Source: Janthinobacterium sp. PC23-8 (GTDB taxonomy: Bacteria; Pseudomonadota; Gammaproteobacteria; Burkholderiales; Burkholderiaceae_D). From it: DNA of 57,655 nt. Every line of letters begins with the position of its first letter. Within the stretch, counting starts at the first letter, position 1. Of the stretch, positions 34,793 through 44,297 are shown one piece after another. The position numbers were made by a program, and so were the translations under genes. The stretch lies in NCBI RefSeq assembly GCF_002250505.1, contig NZ_NJGY01000003.1, positions 1 through 57,655 of the forward strand, in the 5' to 3' direction. A model generated the notes under the pieces. It did no database searches, was not told the DNA's origin, and saw only the letters and a list, made by a program, of their open reading frames with translations.

Positions 34793-35767
34793 ATGGCCGA
34801 TGAAGGCATGCGCCCGATTATCGTCAAGCGCGTCAAGAAAGTGGCCGGCGGCCATCATGGCGGGGCGTGGAAGATTGCCTACGCCGACTTCGTGACGGCC
34901 ATGATGGCCTTTTTCCTGCTGATGTGGCTGCTCGGCTCCACCTCGAAGGGCGACCTGAACGGCATTTCCGATTTCTTCAAGACGCCACTGAAGGTAGCGA
35001 TGGCGGGCGGCACGGGCAGCGGCGAGAGCAATTCCGTGATCCAGGGCGGCGGCCAGGACATGACGCGCCAGGATGGGCAGGTGCGCAAGGCGCAGGAAGA
35101 GCAGCAGCGCAAGTCGTTCGATCTCAATTCGGCCAAGGCCGCGCTCGAGCGCGAAGAGGGCAAGCGCCTGCAGGCCTTGAAAGCGCGCATCGAGGCGACC
35201 ATCGACGCCAATCCGCTGCTGAAAAAATACAAGAACCAATTGCTGCTCGATATCACCAGCGAAGGCTTGCGCATCCAGATCGTCGATGAACAGAACCGTC
35301 CGATGTTTGCGCTGGCCAACGCCAATCTGCAGCCCTACACCAAGGAAATCCTGCACGCGATTGGCTATGTATTGAACGAAGTGCCGAACCGCATCGGCTT
35401 GTCGGGCCACACCGATTCGACGCCCTACATGAGCGATGCCGGCTACAGTAACTGGGAATTGTCGGCCGACCGCGCCAACGCCTCGCGGCGCGAGCTGGTG
35501 ATCGGCGGCATGAAGGAAGAAAAAGTGCTGCGCGTGGTGGGCCTGGGTTCGGCCGCCAATCTCGACAAGCTCGATCCCTTCAACCCGATCAACCGCCGCA
35601 TCAGTATCATCGTCATGAACAAGCGCACGGAAGAAAACGTCCTGCGCGACGGCGCCGCGATCGAGTTGCCGGTCAATGACGCGGCGGCAGCCCTCTCGTC
35701 CGGGCTGGCTGCTGGCGCGGCGCCGGTCCCGATACCGGGAACGGGAACGGCGGCGGCAAAGAAGTAG
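34793..35767 (+). CDS. motB: Flagellar motor stator protein MotB
   Basis: 324 residues. A short cytoplasmic N-terminus, then one span with the proton-carrying Asp in YADFVTAMMAFFLLMWLLGS. A plug/linker region follows, then an OmpA-like peptidoglycan-binding domain (about 170-285: NRIGLSGHTDSTPYM, WELSADRANASRREL, NRRISIIVM). The tail is Ala/Pro-rich. AAGGAGG five bases upstream makes a strong start. Length is normal. It anchors MotA to the cell wall. Confidence 0.96.
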   Translation: MADEGMRPIIVKRVKKVAGGHHGGAWKIAYADFVTAMMAFFLLMWLLGSTSKGDLNGISDFFKTPLKVAMAGGTGSGESNSVIQGGGQDMTRQDGQVRKAQEEQQRKSFDLNSAKAALEREEGKRLQALKARIEATIDANPLLKKYKNQLLLDITSEGLRIQIVDEQNRPMFALANANLQPYTKEILHAIGYVLNEVPNRIGLSGHTDSTPYMSDAGYSNWELSADRANASRRELVIGGMKEEKVLRVVGLGSAANLDKLDPFNPINRRISIIVMNKRTEENVLRDGAAIELPVNDAAAALSSGLAAGAAPVPIPGTGTAAAKK

Positions 35768-35813
35768 GCGGGCATGGGCAGCGTGCGCATCGAAGCAAAA
35801 CAATGAGATCTCT

Positions 35814-36362
35814 ATGACAAGAAAGAAAATACTTGGCTCGCATGTGAAGCGCCTGTTGTCCGGCGTGTCGGACCATGGCCGCAAGCATTTGACGGAGGTG
35901 GAAACCGACCTGATGCAGACCGGCATCTTGCTGGAAGAGGCGATCGAGAAACTCTCCTTCAACTTCATGGCCATCCATGCGGCGGTGTCTGCCCAGCAGG
36001 AAACGATCGCCTTGCTGCTCGAGGGCGGCATGCCGCCCGAAGAGCAGCGTGAAAAGCTGCTGGCGCTGCAGGACCAGGTGGGCGGCTATGTCAATGCCGC
36101 CATCACCAGCATGCAGTTCCAGGACATGACGAGCCAGCTGATTGACCGCACCCTGAAACGGGTGACGGGGCTGCGCGAGTTTCTCGGTACCCTGGGTTCG
36201 CACGGCGCCGAAATGCTGCCGGAAAGCGATAACGAGGAAATCGTGGCCTTGCTTGGGCGCGTCAGCATGGCGCTGGCGATCCAGAGCCTGGAACTGCGCA
36301 GCGTGCTGCGCAAGGCTGTCAGTCAGCAGCATCTGGAAAGTGGCGACATCGAGCTGTTCTAG
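35814..36362 (+). CDS. CheZ-like chemotaxis protein (putative CheY-P phosphatase)
   Basis: 182-residue, mostly helical protein. The stretch AITSMQFQDMTSQLIDRTLK carries the D-x3-Q arrangement of the CheZ catalytic helix (QDFQDLTGQVIK in E. coli CheZ, Asp143 and Gln147). A flexible segment (LPESDNEE) is followed by a short helix and an acidic-hydrophobic end GDIELF, like the CheY-binding tail of CheZ. It is shorter than E. coli CheZ (214 residues). It lies between motB (46 bases) and a cheY. No other cheZ follows the cheB-distal cheY, where betaproteobacteria usually keep it. CheY-P dephosphorylation is inferred. Confidence 0.7.
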   Translation: MTRKKILGSHVKRLLSGVSDHGRKHLTEVETDLMQTGILLEEAIEKLSFNFMAIHAAVSAQQETIALLLEGGMPPEEQREKLLALQDQVGGYVNAAITSMQFQDMTSQLIDRTLKRVTGLREFLGTLGSHGAEMLPESDNEEIVALLGRVSMALAIQSLELRSVLRKAVSQQHLESGDIELF

Positions 36363-36410
36363 CACCAGTGCGGAAGAGTTGCGGTTGCGTGGTTCAATTC
36401 AATAAATAAC

Positions 36411-36427
36411 CCGGGCACGAAGCCCGG
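36411..36427 (+). other. Hairpin before cheY1
   Basis: CCGGGC, ACGAA, GCCCGG: a perfect six-base stem, seven bases before the ribosome site of the first cheY. No T-run follows. It could stabilise the message or modulate cheY1 translation. Confidence 0.45.
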
Positions 36428-36444
36428 AATCAGTGGGAGCAAAG

Positions 36445-36810
36445 ATGGCCAAGACGATACTTGCAGTGGACGATTCGAGCTCATTGCGCCAGATGGTGGC
36501 GTTCAGCCTGAAAGCCGCCGGCTACCAGGTGGTGGAGGCTGTGGACGGCCAGGATGGACTGGAAAAGGCCAAGCTGCAAACCGTGGACCTGGTGCTGACG
36601 GACCAGAACATGCCACGCATGGACGGCCTGGAACTGATCAAGCTGCTGCGCGAGCTGCCGGCTTACCAGAAGGTGCCGATTCTGATGCTGACGACCGAGT
36701 CGTCCGATGAAATGAAGTCGAAAGGACGCGCCGCCGGCGCCAATGGCTGGCTGGTCAAGCCCTTCGATCCGCAGCGCCTGATCGAAGTGGTCAAGAAGGT
36801 GATTGGCTGA
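36445..36810 (+). CDS. CheY-like single-domain response regulator, copy 1
   Basis: 121 residues, a stand-alone receiver domain. Acidic pocket D9-D10 in LAVDDSSSLRQ, phospho-acceptor D53 in LTDQNMPRMDGLE, Thr in LMLTTESSDE, Lys in WLVKPFDPQRL. It differs clearly from the cheB-distal CheY, lacking the [12 protein letters not shown] loop that contacts the flagellar switch. This is the sentinel or CheA-proximal type that may act as a phosphate sink or in a parallel path. TGGGAGC gives the start at 36445. cheA begins 43 bases later. Confidence 0.9.
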   Translation: MAKTILAVDDSSSLRQMVAFSLKAAGYQVVEAVDGQDGLEKAKLQTVDLVLTDQNMPRMDGLELIKLLRELPAYQKVPILMLTTESSDEMKSKGRAAGANGWLVKPFDPQRLIEVVKKVIG

Positions 36811-36853
36811 TGCCAGCCGCGCAGCACAACGATGCAATTGACGGAGTCACTCT

Positions 36854-39058
36854 ATGACCATCGATATTAGCCAGTTTTTCCAGGTCTTTTTCGATGAGGC
36901 CGAGGAACTGCTGGCTGAAATGGAACGGCTGCTGCTGGCCGTTGATATGACGGCGCCCGACGCCGAAGACCTCAATGCGGTGTTCCGTACTGCCCACTCG
37001 ATCAAGGGCGGTGCTTCGACCTTTGGCCTGTCGGACATGAGCGAGGTGACGCACATCCTCGAGTCGCTGCTCGACCGTATCCGCCAGGGCCAGATGGCCC
37101 TGACGGCCGAACACGTCGACGCCTTCCTGGCGGCCAAGGACATCCTCAAGATGCAGCTCGACGGCCATCGCCTGGGCGCGGAAGTGGACCAGGACGCCGT
37201 CGCCAATGTGCGCATGATGCTGCAGTCGTTCTCGCAGGACGTGCCGGTGGCCGCTTTGACGCCGGTCGCGCCGGCCTTCCACGTGGCTGAAAAGGCTGCG
37301 GTCAGCCACGCCGGCGGCCACCGTTTCCGCCTCGAGCTGCCGCAGATGGCGCAGCGCGAAGTCGATGCGCTGGCAGCCGAACTGGGCCTCCTGGGCGACG
37401 TCGCCGTGACCGTGCTGCCCGACGCGCGCAGTTCGCTGGAAGTGACGACCCATGAAAGCCTGGACGATATCCTGGCCATCTGCTCGTTCGTGCTGAACCC
37501 GGACGACATGGTGATCACCCAGGCGCCGCCGCTGGCGCCGGGTGAGGCGACGACGGCGCAACTGGCGCGCGCGGCGCAGGAAGCGGCGCAAGGCTATGGC
37601 TTTTTCGATCCGCTGCCAGGCGCGCCAGGCGCGGTGAAAACCGAGGCCGAGCAGGGCTATGGCTTCTTCCAGCCGCTCGCGGAGATCCGCGCCGCCGCCG
37701 GCGTGCAGACCGACGCCGAACGCGGCTACGGTTTCTTCCAGCCGCTCGAACAGATACGCGCCAACGCCGCCAGCGTGGCGAGCGTCGCCGCGGCTCCAGG
37801 CGCGGTGGCGGCCGAGGCCGAAGTCGAGAAAAAGCCGGTCAAGAAAGAGGCCGAGAAGGCCGGCGCCGAATCGTCGTCGATCCGCGTGTCGATCGAAAAG
37901 GTCGATCAGCTGATCAACCTGGTGGGCGAACTGGTGATCACGCAGGCGATGATCGAACAGCGCGCCAGCGCGCTGGACCCGATGCTGCATGAAAAACTGC
38001 TCGATAGCGTGGGCCACCTGACGCGCAATACGCGCGACCTGCAGGAAGCGGTGATGTCGATCCGCATGATGCCGATGGATTTCGTGTTTTCGCGCTTTCC
38101 GCGCATGGTGCGCGACCTGGCCGGCAAATTGGGCAAGAAGGTCGACTTCATCACCAATGGCGCGGCGACGGAACTGGACAAGGGCCTGATCGAGCGCATT
38201 GTCGATCCGCTCACCCATCTGGTGCGCAACAGCATCGACCATGGCGTGGAAATGCCGGCCGCCCGCGTGGCTGCCGGCAAGACCGAGGCGGGCCGTTTGT
38301 TCCTGTCGGCCAGCCATCAGGGCGGCAATATCATTATCGAAGTGTCGGACGATGGCGCGGGACTGAACCGCGAACGCATCCTGGCCAAGGCGCGCCAGCA
38401 GGGCATGGACGTGTCGGACACCATGCCGGACGCCGAAGTATGGCAGCTCATTTTCGCACCCGGCTTTTCCACCGCCGAAGCGGTCACCGACGTGTCGGGC
38501 CGCGGTGTTGGCATGGATGTGGTCAAGCGCAATATCAGCGCCATGGGCGGCGTGGTCGATATCCGCTCGGCCAAGGGCTTCGGCACTACCATTTCGATCT
38601 CGCTGCCGCTGACCCTGGCCATCCTGGACGGCATGTCGATCCGGGTCGGCGAGGAAGTGTATATCCTGCCGCTGGGCTTTGTGATCGAATCGCTGCAGCC
38701 GGCGCTCGAAGACATCAAGGACATCAGTGGCAAGGGGCAAGTGGTCAAGGTGCGCGGCGAATACCTGCCGCTGATCCCGTTGTTCCAGATGTTCGATATC
38801 GCGCCGCGCTTTACCAGTCCGTCCGAAGGCATCTGCGTGATCCTCGAGACGGAAGGGCGCAAGGCCGCGCTGTTCGTCGACGACCTGGTGGGACAGCAGC
38901 AGGTGGTGGTGAAAAACCTCGAATCGAATTACCGCAAGGTGGTAGGCATCTCCGGCGCCACCATCCTTGGCGATGGCGGCGTATCGCTGATTCTCGATGT
39001 CGCTGCCCTGATCCGCTCGTCGCGCCAGTTGGCCGACGAGTCCCATATTTTTTCGTAA
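36854..39058 (+). CDS. cheA: Chemotaxis histidine kinase CheA
   Basis: 734 residues. The N-terminal HPt domain has the phosphorylated His in FRTAHSIKGGASTFG (about 48). A P2-like CheY-binding region follows at about 155-215 (HRFRLELPQMAQREVDALAA). Then comes a linker with three GYGFF(D/Q)PL repeats (about 252-302). Next are the dimerisation helices (VSIEKVDQLINLVGELVITQ), the ATP domain (HLVRNSIDHGVE, VSDDGAGL, GRGVGMDVV) and the CheW-like domain to the end. It phosphorylates CheY and CheB in response to receptors. Length is normal for betaproteobacteria. Confidence 0.97.
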   Translation: MTIDISQFFQVFFDEAEELLAEMERLLLAVDMTAPDAEDLNAVFRTAHSIKGGASTFGLSDMSEVTHILESLLDRIRQGQMALTAEHVDAFLAAKDILKMQLDGHRLGAEVDQDAVANVRMMLQSFSQDVPVAALTPVAPAFHVAEKAAVSHAGGHRFRLELPQMAQREVDALAAELGLLGDVAVTVLPDARSSLEVTTHESLDDILAICSFVLNPDDMVITQAPPLAPGEATTAQLARAAQEAAQGYGFFDPLPGAPGAVKTEAEQGYGFFQPLAEIRAAAGVQTDAERGYGFFQPLEQIRANAASVASVAAAPGAVAAEAEVEKKPVKKEAEKAGAESSSIRVSIEKVDQLINLVGELVITQAMIEQRASALDPMLHEKLLDSVGHLTRNTRDLQEAVMSIRMMPMDFVFSRFPRMVRDLAGKLGKKVDFITNGAATELDKGLIERIVDPLTHLVRNSIDHGVEMPAARVAAGKTEAGRLFLSASHQGGNIIIEVSDDGAGLNRERILAKARQQGMDVSDTMPDAEVWQLIFAPGFSTAEAVTDVSGRGVGMDVVKRNISAMGGVVDIRSAKGFGTTISISLPLTLAILDGMSIRVGEEVYILPLGFVIESLQPALEDIKDISGKGQVVKVRGEYLPLIPLFQMFDIAPRFTSPSEGICVILETEGRKAALFVDDLVGQQQVVVKNLESNYRKVVGISGATILGDGGVSLILDVAALIRSSRQLADESHIFS

Positions 39059-39088
39059 CACCGCTAGATAACAGATAGGAACCTCATC

Positions 39089-39595
39089 ATGTCAGATACT
39101 CAACAATTATCCGCCAGCAAAACTAGCGACGGCAAGGACATCGCCGGCCGTGAATTCCTGGCCTTCACGCTGGGCTCGGAAGAGTACGGCATCGATATCC
39201 TGAAAGTCCAGGAAATCCGCGGCTATGAAGCGGTGACCCGCATTGCCAACGCGCCCGAATTCATCAAGGGCGTGATCAACCTGCGCGGCATCATCATTCC
39301 GGTGGTCGACATGCGCATCAAGTTCAAGCTGGGCACCCCCGTCTACGACCAGTTCACGGTAGTGATCATCCTGAACATCGGTGGCCGCATTGTCGGCATG
39401 GTGGTCGACAGCGTCTCCGACGTGACCACCCTGACGCCTGAGCAGGTGAAACCGGCACCGGAAATGGGTACCGCATTTTCGACCGACTACATGATAGGCC
39501 TGGGTACCATCGACGAGCGCATGCTGATCCTGGTCGATATCGACAAGCTGATGTCCAGCAGCGAGATGGGTCTGATCGACAAACTGGCCGCCTGA
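39089..39595 (+). CDS. cheW: Chemotaxis coupling protein CheW
   Basis: 168-residue adaptor joining receptors to Che[41 protein letters not shown] and [13 protein letters not shown] are conserved CheW stretches. It follows cheA by 30 bases with TAGGAACC as ribosome site. The 174 bases after it carry a hairpin repeat before the receptor gene. Confidence 0.96.
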   Translation: MSDTQQLSASKTSDGKDIAGREFLAFTLGSEEYGIDILKVQEIRGYEAVTRIANAPEFIKGVINLRGIIIPVVDMRIKFKLGTPVYDQFTVVIILNIGGRIVGMVVDSVSDVTTLTPEQVKPAPEMGTAFSTDYMIGLGTIDERMLILVDIDKLMSSSEMGLIDKLAA

Positions 39596-39628
39596 TAGGC
39601 AAGCGTCGTTCGATTGCAGCGGCAAGCT

Positions 39629-39669
39629 GGGGGCAGACCAGCCGGGACCTGGCGTCCCCGTCTGACCCC
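39629..39669. repeat. GGGGTCAGAC-type hairpin repeat, copy 2
   Basis: GGGGGCAGAC (39629-39638) pairs with GTCTGACCCC (39660-39669) with one mismatch. It lies between cheW and the MCP gene. The right arm is the same core as the repeat at 10383. In a long operon it could act as an attenuator or processing site. Confidence 0.5.
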
Positions 39670-39769
39670 GGCATTTGCCGGCAGGCCGCAAGGTTCGTAG
39701 AAACCAGGCCAGGGCACGGCGCGACACGCCCGGCGTGTGCGCCGTCATCAAACATAGGGGGAGACTGTC

Positions 39770-41491
39770 ATGGGTTTGCGCAATTTCAAGATAGGTACGC
39801 GGCTGAGCATCGGTTTTGGCAGCATTCTGGCGATTCTGGTGATCGTCGTGGTGGCGGCCACGGCATTAAATTACCGCAACAAGGCGCAGTTGCTGTCGGG
39901 GCTGGAGAGCGCCAGCGAGAAGAATACGCAGGCGTCGACCATGAAAAGCGCGATGCTGGAAATGGGCATCGCCATGCGCAATATCGGCTTGCAGGGCGAC
40001 GTCGGCCTGATGCAGGCCGAAGAGGGCAAGGTACGCGAGCAGCGCAAGCAGTACGATGGCGCGCGCGACAAGCTCGCCAAACTGGGCCTGTCCGATGCCG
40101 AAAAGGCGCTGGTGGCCAATATCGCGGTGCTGGACCGTGAAGTCGACAGCGCCTTCAAGGAAGCGATGGGGCAGGTGCTGGCGTTTAACAGCGAAGGCGG
40201 CGCCAAGGTGATCGCCAACCGCATCGATCCCCTGAATCGCAAGATGCTGGTCGATATCAACCAGCTGCTGCAGTTGCAGCAGGCCAGCCAGCAGCGCTTC
40301 ATGGCCGGTTCGCTGGCCGATGACAAGCAGTTGATGCTGGTGCTGCTGGTGCTGGGCGGCGCGGCCGTGGTGCTGGGCGCCTGGTGCGCCATCTTCATCA
40401 CGCGCTCGATCACCCAGCCCTTGTCGGGCGCGGTGGCGGTGGCGCAGAAGGTGGCGTCGGGCGAACTGAGCTCGCACGCGGTAGTCGAAGGGCGCGATGA
40501 AACCAGCGCCTTGCAGCAGGCGCTGAAAGACATGAATGAAAGCCTGGTGCGCACGGTCAGCGACGTGCGCCAGGGCACGCAGACGATCGCCATCGCCTCG
40601 CGCGAAATCGCCAGCGGCAATGCCGACCTGTCGGCGCGCACGGAAACGCAGGCCAGTTCGCTCGAAGAGACGGCCTCGTCGATGGAAGAGCTGACGTCGA
40701 CGGTGAAACAGAACGCCGACAATGCGCGCCAGGCCAACCAGCTGGCCGTGTCGGCCTCGTCGGTGGCGCAGCAGGGCGGCAGCGTGGTGGCGCAGGTGGT
40801 CGACACCATGGGCTCGATCAAGGATAGTTCGCGCAAGATCGTCGACATCATCGGCGTCATCGACGGCATCGCCTTCCAGACCAATATCCTGGCCTTGAAT
40901 GCGGCGGTCGAGGCGGCGCGGGCCGGCGAGCAGGGCCGCGGCTTTGCGGTGGTGGCCTCGGAAGTGCGCAATCTGGCGCAACGCTCCGCCAGCGCAGCGA
41001 GGGAAATCAAGGGCCTGATCGGCGACTCGGTCGACAAGGTCGATGCGGGCAGCCGGCTGGTCGACGAAGCGGGGCAGACCATGGGCCTGATCGTCACCTC
41101 GATCCGCCAGGTGGCCGACATCATGGGCGAGATCACGGCGGCGACGCAGGAACAGAGCCATGGTATCGAGGAAGTGAACCAGGCCATCGCGCAGATGGAC
41201 CAGATGACGCAGCAGAACGCGGCGCTGGTCGAGCAAGCGGCGGCGGCCGCCGAAAGCATGCAGGACCAGGCGCTGCGCCTGGCCGACGCCGTCAGCATCT
41301 TCAAGCTGGACGGCGAAGGCAATGCGCCGGCGGCGATGGTGGCGGCGCCGACGCCGAAGCCCGTGACAGCGGCGCCGCGCCAGCCGCTGGCGGCAAAGAC
41401 CAGGGTAGTGGCGCCTGCGGCGAGGGCGGTGACGCCACCGCCGGCGAAAAAGCTGGCGGCGGCCAGCGGCGACGATTGGGAAGAGTTCTGA
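39770..41491 (+). CDS. Methyl-accepting chemotaxis protein with adaptation tail
   Basis: 573-residue transducer. Span 1 is SIGFGSILAILVIVVVAAT. A periplasmic four-helix bundle (about 30-190) follows, then span 2 LMLVLLVLGGAAVVLGAWCA, a HAMP domain and the signalling domain with hairpin [20 protein letters not shown]. Gln/Glu adaptation sites lie in TETQASSLEETASSMEEL. A Pro/Ala-rich linker ends in DDWEEF, a W-x-x-F pentapeptide of the kind that tethers CheR and CheB (NWETF in E. coli Tar/Tsr). The ligand is unknown. It sits inside the che operon, directly before cheR. Confidence 0.93.
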   Translation: MGLRNFKIGTRLSIGFGSILAILVIVVVAATALNYRNKAQLLSGLESASEKNTQASTMKSAMLEMGIAMRNIGLQGDVGLMQAEEGKVREQRKQYDGARDKLAKLGLSDAEKALVANIAVLDREVDSAFKEAMGQVLAFNSEGGAKVIANRIDPLNRKMLVDINQLLQLQQASQQRFMAGSLADDKQLMLVLLVLGGAAVVLGAWCAIFITRSITQPLSGAVAVAQKVASGELSSHAVVEGRDETSALQQALKDMNESLVRTVSDVRQGTQTIAIASREIASGNADLSARTETQASSLEETASSMEELTSTVKQNADNARQANQLAVSASSVAQQGGSVVAQVVDTMGSIKDSSRKIVDIIGVIDGIAFQTNILALNAAVEAARAGEQGRGFAVVASEVRNLAQRSASAAREIKGLIGDSVDKVDAGSRLVDEAGQTMGLIVTSIRQVADIMGEITAATQEQSHGIEEVNQAIAQMDQMTQQNAALVEQAAAAAESMQDQALRLADAVSIFKLDGEGNAPAAMVAAPTPKPVTAAPRQPLAAKTRVVAPAARAVTPPPAKKLAAASGDDWEEF

Positions 41492-41569
41492 TTCTTGGCC
41501 TGCTCCCGGTCGCGCTTGTAGTATTGCAAAGGCATTGTTCAAAGCAGTCATAGAAGAGGTAATCAACAA

Positions 41570-42442
41570 ATGCCGCAAACTAAAACGGATTCAGCCAAGG
41601 AATTTGACTTCACCGGCAAGGATTTCGAGCGCGTCCGCACCATGATCTACAAGCGGGCCGGCATCGCGCTGGCCGACAGCAAGCAGGAGATGGTCTACAG
41701 CCGCCTGGCGCGCCGCTTGCGCGCGACCGGCATCTCGTCGTTCGTGCGTTACCTGGACGACCTGGAAGCGGGCCGCATGGCCGACGAATGGGAGGCGTTC
41801 ACCAACGCGCTGACGACCAACCTGACCTCGTTCTTCCGCGAAGCCCATCACTTTCCGCTGCTCGCCGAGCATCTGAAAAAGCTCAAGGGACCGATCACCA
41901 TCTGGTGTTCGGCCGCCTCCACCGGCGAGGAGCCATATTCGATTGCCATTACGGCGTGCGAGGCCTTCAATACGCTCACGCCGCCGGTGACCATCATCGC
42001 CACCGACATCGACACCAATGTGCTGGCCACGGCGGCCAATGGCGTCTACAACCTCGACCGGCTCGACAAGATGCCGGCCGACCGCGCGCGCCGCTTCTTC
42101 TTGCGCGGCAAGGGAGACCGCGAAGGCCAAGTGCGGGTGCGCCCCGAATTGCGCCAGATGATCACCTTCAAGCCGCTCAACCTGCTGGCCGACGGCTGGC
42201 CCGTGAGCGGCCAGTTCGACGTGATCTTCTGCCGCAATGTCATGATCTATTTCGACAAAGCGACCCAGCGCAAGATCTTGTCGCGCTTCGTGCCGCTGAT
42301 GAAACCTGACGCGCTGCTGTTCGCGGGCCACTCGGAAAATTTCCTGTACGTGTCGGAGTCCCTGAAATTGCGCGGCAAGACGGTGTATGAACTGGACAGC
42401 TCGCGCAGCACCGCACCCAAAGCATCGTCGCAACGTACCTGA
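41570..42442 (+). CDS. cheR: Chemotaxis receptor methyltransferase CheR
   Basis: 290 residues. An N-terminal helical domain ([35 protein letters not shown]) precedes the SAM-binding core with [25 protein letters not shown], and [18 protein letters not shown]. It methylates receptor glutamates. The core should bind the DWEEF tail of the preceding MCP through its beta-subdomain. Eight bases separate it from cheD. Confidence 0.97.
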   Translation: MPQTKTDSAKEFDFTGKDFERVRTMIYKRAGIALADSKQEMVYSRLARRLRATGISSFVRYLDDLEAGRMADEWEAFTNALTTNLTSFFREAHHFPLLAEHLKKLKGPITIWCSAASTGEEPYSIAITACEAFNTLTPPVTIIATDIDTNVLATAANGVYNLDRLDKMPADRARRFFLRGKGDREGQVRVRPELRQMITFKPLNLLADGWPVSGQFDVIFCRNVMIYFDKATQRKILSRFVPLMKPDALLFAGHSENFLYVSESLKLRGKTVYELDSSRSTAPKASSQRT

Positions 42443-42450
42443 GATTAGCC

Positions 42451-43059
42451 ATGAGCCTCGCACCCAAAGAACAATTCGCCACCAACGTCTATTTCGACCG
42501 GACGTTCAACTGCGAAGCCGCCAAGATCCTGCCTGGCGAGTACTACTTCACCAACAAGGACATGCTGATCGTCACCGTGCTCGGTTCCTGCGTGTCGGCC
42601 TGCATCCGCGACCGCGTCACGGGCCTGGGCGGCATGAACCACTTCATGCTGCCCGACGGCGGCAGCGATACCAACAGTCCGATTTCGGCATCGATGCGCT
42701 ATGGCACCTACGCCATGGAGATACTGATCAACGACCTGCTGAAAGCGGGCGCCAGGCGCGAGAACATGGAAGCGAAAGTGTTCGGCGGCGGCGCCGTGCT
42801 GCGCGGCTTTACGGCGATTAACGTCGGCGAGCGCAATGCGGCCTTCGTCATCAACTACCTGAAGGCCGAAAAAATGCGCGTGGTGGCCGAAGACCTCAAC
42901 GACATCCACCCGCGCAAGGTGTATTTCTTCCCGCGCAGCGGCAAGGTGCTGGTGAAAAAGCTGATGCAGTCGCATAACGACACGCTGGTGCGCCGCGAAC
43001 TCGATTACGCCAGCCGCCTGAAAGTCGCTCCGGTGGGCGGATCAGTAGATTTGTTCTGA
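42451..43059 (+). CDS. cheD: Receptor glutamine deamidase CheD
   Basis: 202 residues. Catalytic Cys in [13 protein letters not shown] and His in [13 protein letters not shown], with the Thr region [18 protein letters not shown]. CheD converts receptor Gln to Glu and in some bacteria cooperates with CheC. Here no cheC is present. It ends GGSVDLF. It overlaps no neighbour and is 44 bases before cheB. Confidence 0.96.
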   Translation: MSLAPKEQFATNVYFDRTFNCEAAKILPGEYYFTNKDMLIVTVLGSCVSACIRDRVTGLGGMNHFMLPDGGSDTNSPISASMRYGTYAMEILINDLLKAGARRENMEAKVFGGGAVLRGFTAINVGERNAAFVINYLKAEKMRVVAEDLNDIHPRKVYFFPRSGKVLVKKLMQSHNDTLVRRELDYASRLKVAPVGGSVDLF

Positions 43060-43103
43060 CAAAGATTATGAGTAGTGGCCTGTATGGCCTGGAAGGGAAA
43101 TAA

Positions 43104-44183
43104 ATGAAGATCAAGGTACTGATCGTGGATGACTCGGCGCTGATCCGCAGCGTGATGGCGGAAATCGTCAACAGCCAGCCCGATATGGAAGTGGTGGGTA
43201 CGGCGCCGGACCCGCTGGTGGCGCGCGAGCTGATCAAGCAGACCAACCCGGACGTGCTGACCCTGGACGTCGAGATGCCGAAGATGGATGGCCTGGACTT
43301 CCTGGAAAAACTGATGCGCCTGCGTCCGATGCCGGTGCTGATGGTGTCGTCCCTGACCGAGCGCGGCTCGGAAATCACCATGCGCGCGCTGGAGCTCGGT
43401 GCGGTCGACTTCGTCACCAAGCCGAAAATTTCGATCCAGAGCGGCATGCGCGAGTACTCCGAGATGATCGCCGACAAGATCCGCGCCGCCTCCAAGGCGC
43501 GTATCCGCGCCCGCACCCTGGCGCCGCATGGCGCAGCGGCCGCGCCTGGCACGGCGCCGTTGCCGGTGTTGCGCAATCCGCTGCTGTCGTCGGAAAAACT
43601 GATTATCGTCGGCGCGTCCACCGGCGGCACCGAAGCGATCCGTGAATTTTTGATGCAGATGCCATCGGACTGCCCCGGCATCCTGATCACCCAGCATATG
43701 CCGGAAGGCTTTACGCGCTCGTTCGCGCGCCGCCTCGATTCGCTGTGCAAGATCTCGGTGCAGGAAGCGGCCGGCGGCGAAAGGGTGCTGCCTGGTCACG
43801 CCTATATCGCTCCTGGCCACTCGCACCTGACCTTGACCCGCAGCGGCGCGAACTACATGACCAAGATCGACCAGAGCGAACCGGTCAACCGCCACCGCCC
43901 ATCGGTGGACGTGCTGTTCCGTTCGGCCGCCCAGTTTGCCGGCAAGAATGCGGTCGGCGTGATCCTGACCGGCATGGGCAAGGACGGCGCGCAAGGGATG
44001 CTGGAGATGAAGGCCGCAGGAGCGTATAATTTCGCACAGGATGAAGCCAGTTGCGTGGTGTTCGGCATGCCGCGTGAAGCGATCGCCGTCGGCGCCACGC
44101 ATGAGGTAGGCGCGCTGACGGCGCTGCCCGGCATGGTACTCGGATACCTGGCAGCCCACGGCATGCGCGCTTTGCGCGTGTAA
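43104..44183 (+). CDS. cheB: Receptor methylesterase/deamidase CheB
   Basis: 359 residues. Receiver domain with D9-D10 and phospho-acceptor D55 ([15 protein letters not shown]), a linker rich in Ala/Pro, and a C-terminal methylesterase with nucleophile in [15 protein letters not shown], His in [10 protein letters not shown] and Asp in [12 protein letters not shown]. It removes methyl groups from receptors when phosphorylated by CheA. The last codons overlap a promoter for the next cheY. Confidence 0.97.
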   Translation: MKIKVLIVDDSALIRSVMAEIVNSQPDMEVVGTAPDPLVARELIKQTNPDVLTLDVEMPKMDGLDFLEKLMRLRPMPVLMVSSLTERGSEITMRALELGAVDFVTKPKISIQSGMREYSEMIADKIRAASKARIRARTLAPHGAAAAPGTAPLPVLRNPLLSSEKLIIVGASTGGTEAIREFLMQMPSDCPGILITQHMPEGFTRSFARRLDSLCKISVQEAAGGERVLPGHAYIAPGHSHLTLTRSGANYMTKIDQSEPVNRHRPSVDVLFRSAAQFAGKNAVGVILTGMGKDGAQGMLEMKAAGAYNFAQDEASCVVFGMPREAIAVGATHEVGALTALPGMVLGYLAAHGMRALRV

Positions 44184-44200
44184 GCCACGTTTCCTATAAT
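44172..44200 (+). promoter_or_regulatory. Sigma-70 promoter for cheY2
   Basis: TTGCGC (44172-44177) and a perfect TATAAT (44195-44200) with a 17-base spacer, beginning inside the end of cheB. It would let cheY2 be expressed apart from the long operon, with a leader of about 125 bases. Confidence 0.6.
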
Positions 44201-44261
44201 GGATGGCAAGTTTTTTCGCTTAAAAGCAACGAAAATGCTATCCTGTGACTTGCTGCCGTAG

Positions 44262-44297
44262 TGTCGACCATAATGTCGGCATTCATGTCGATATTAT
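44262..44297 (+). repeat. Three phased TGTCG repeats upstream of cheY2
   Basis: TGTCG recurs at 44262, 44274 and 44286, exactly 12 bases apart. It lies in the cheY2 leader, downstream of the promoter. Confidence 0.5.

Noticed and set aside
36791..39061. 756-residue open frame antisense to cheA
   Set aside because: Product is His/Arg/Gln-rich without domains; it is the shadow of cheA in a GC-rich genome.
44262..44297. TGTCG repeats as a replication iteron
   Set aside because: Only three short units and no replication gene nearby; a regulatory reading is more likely.
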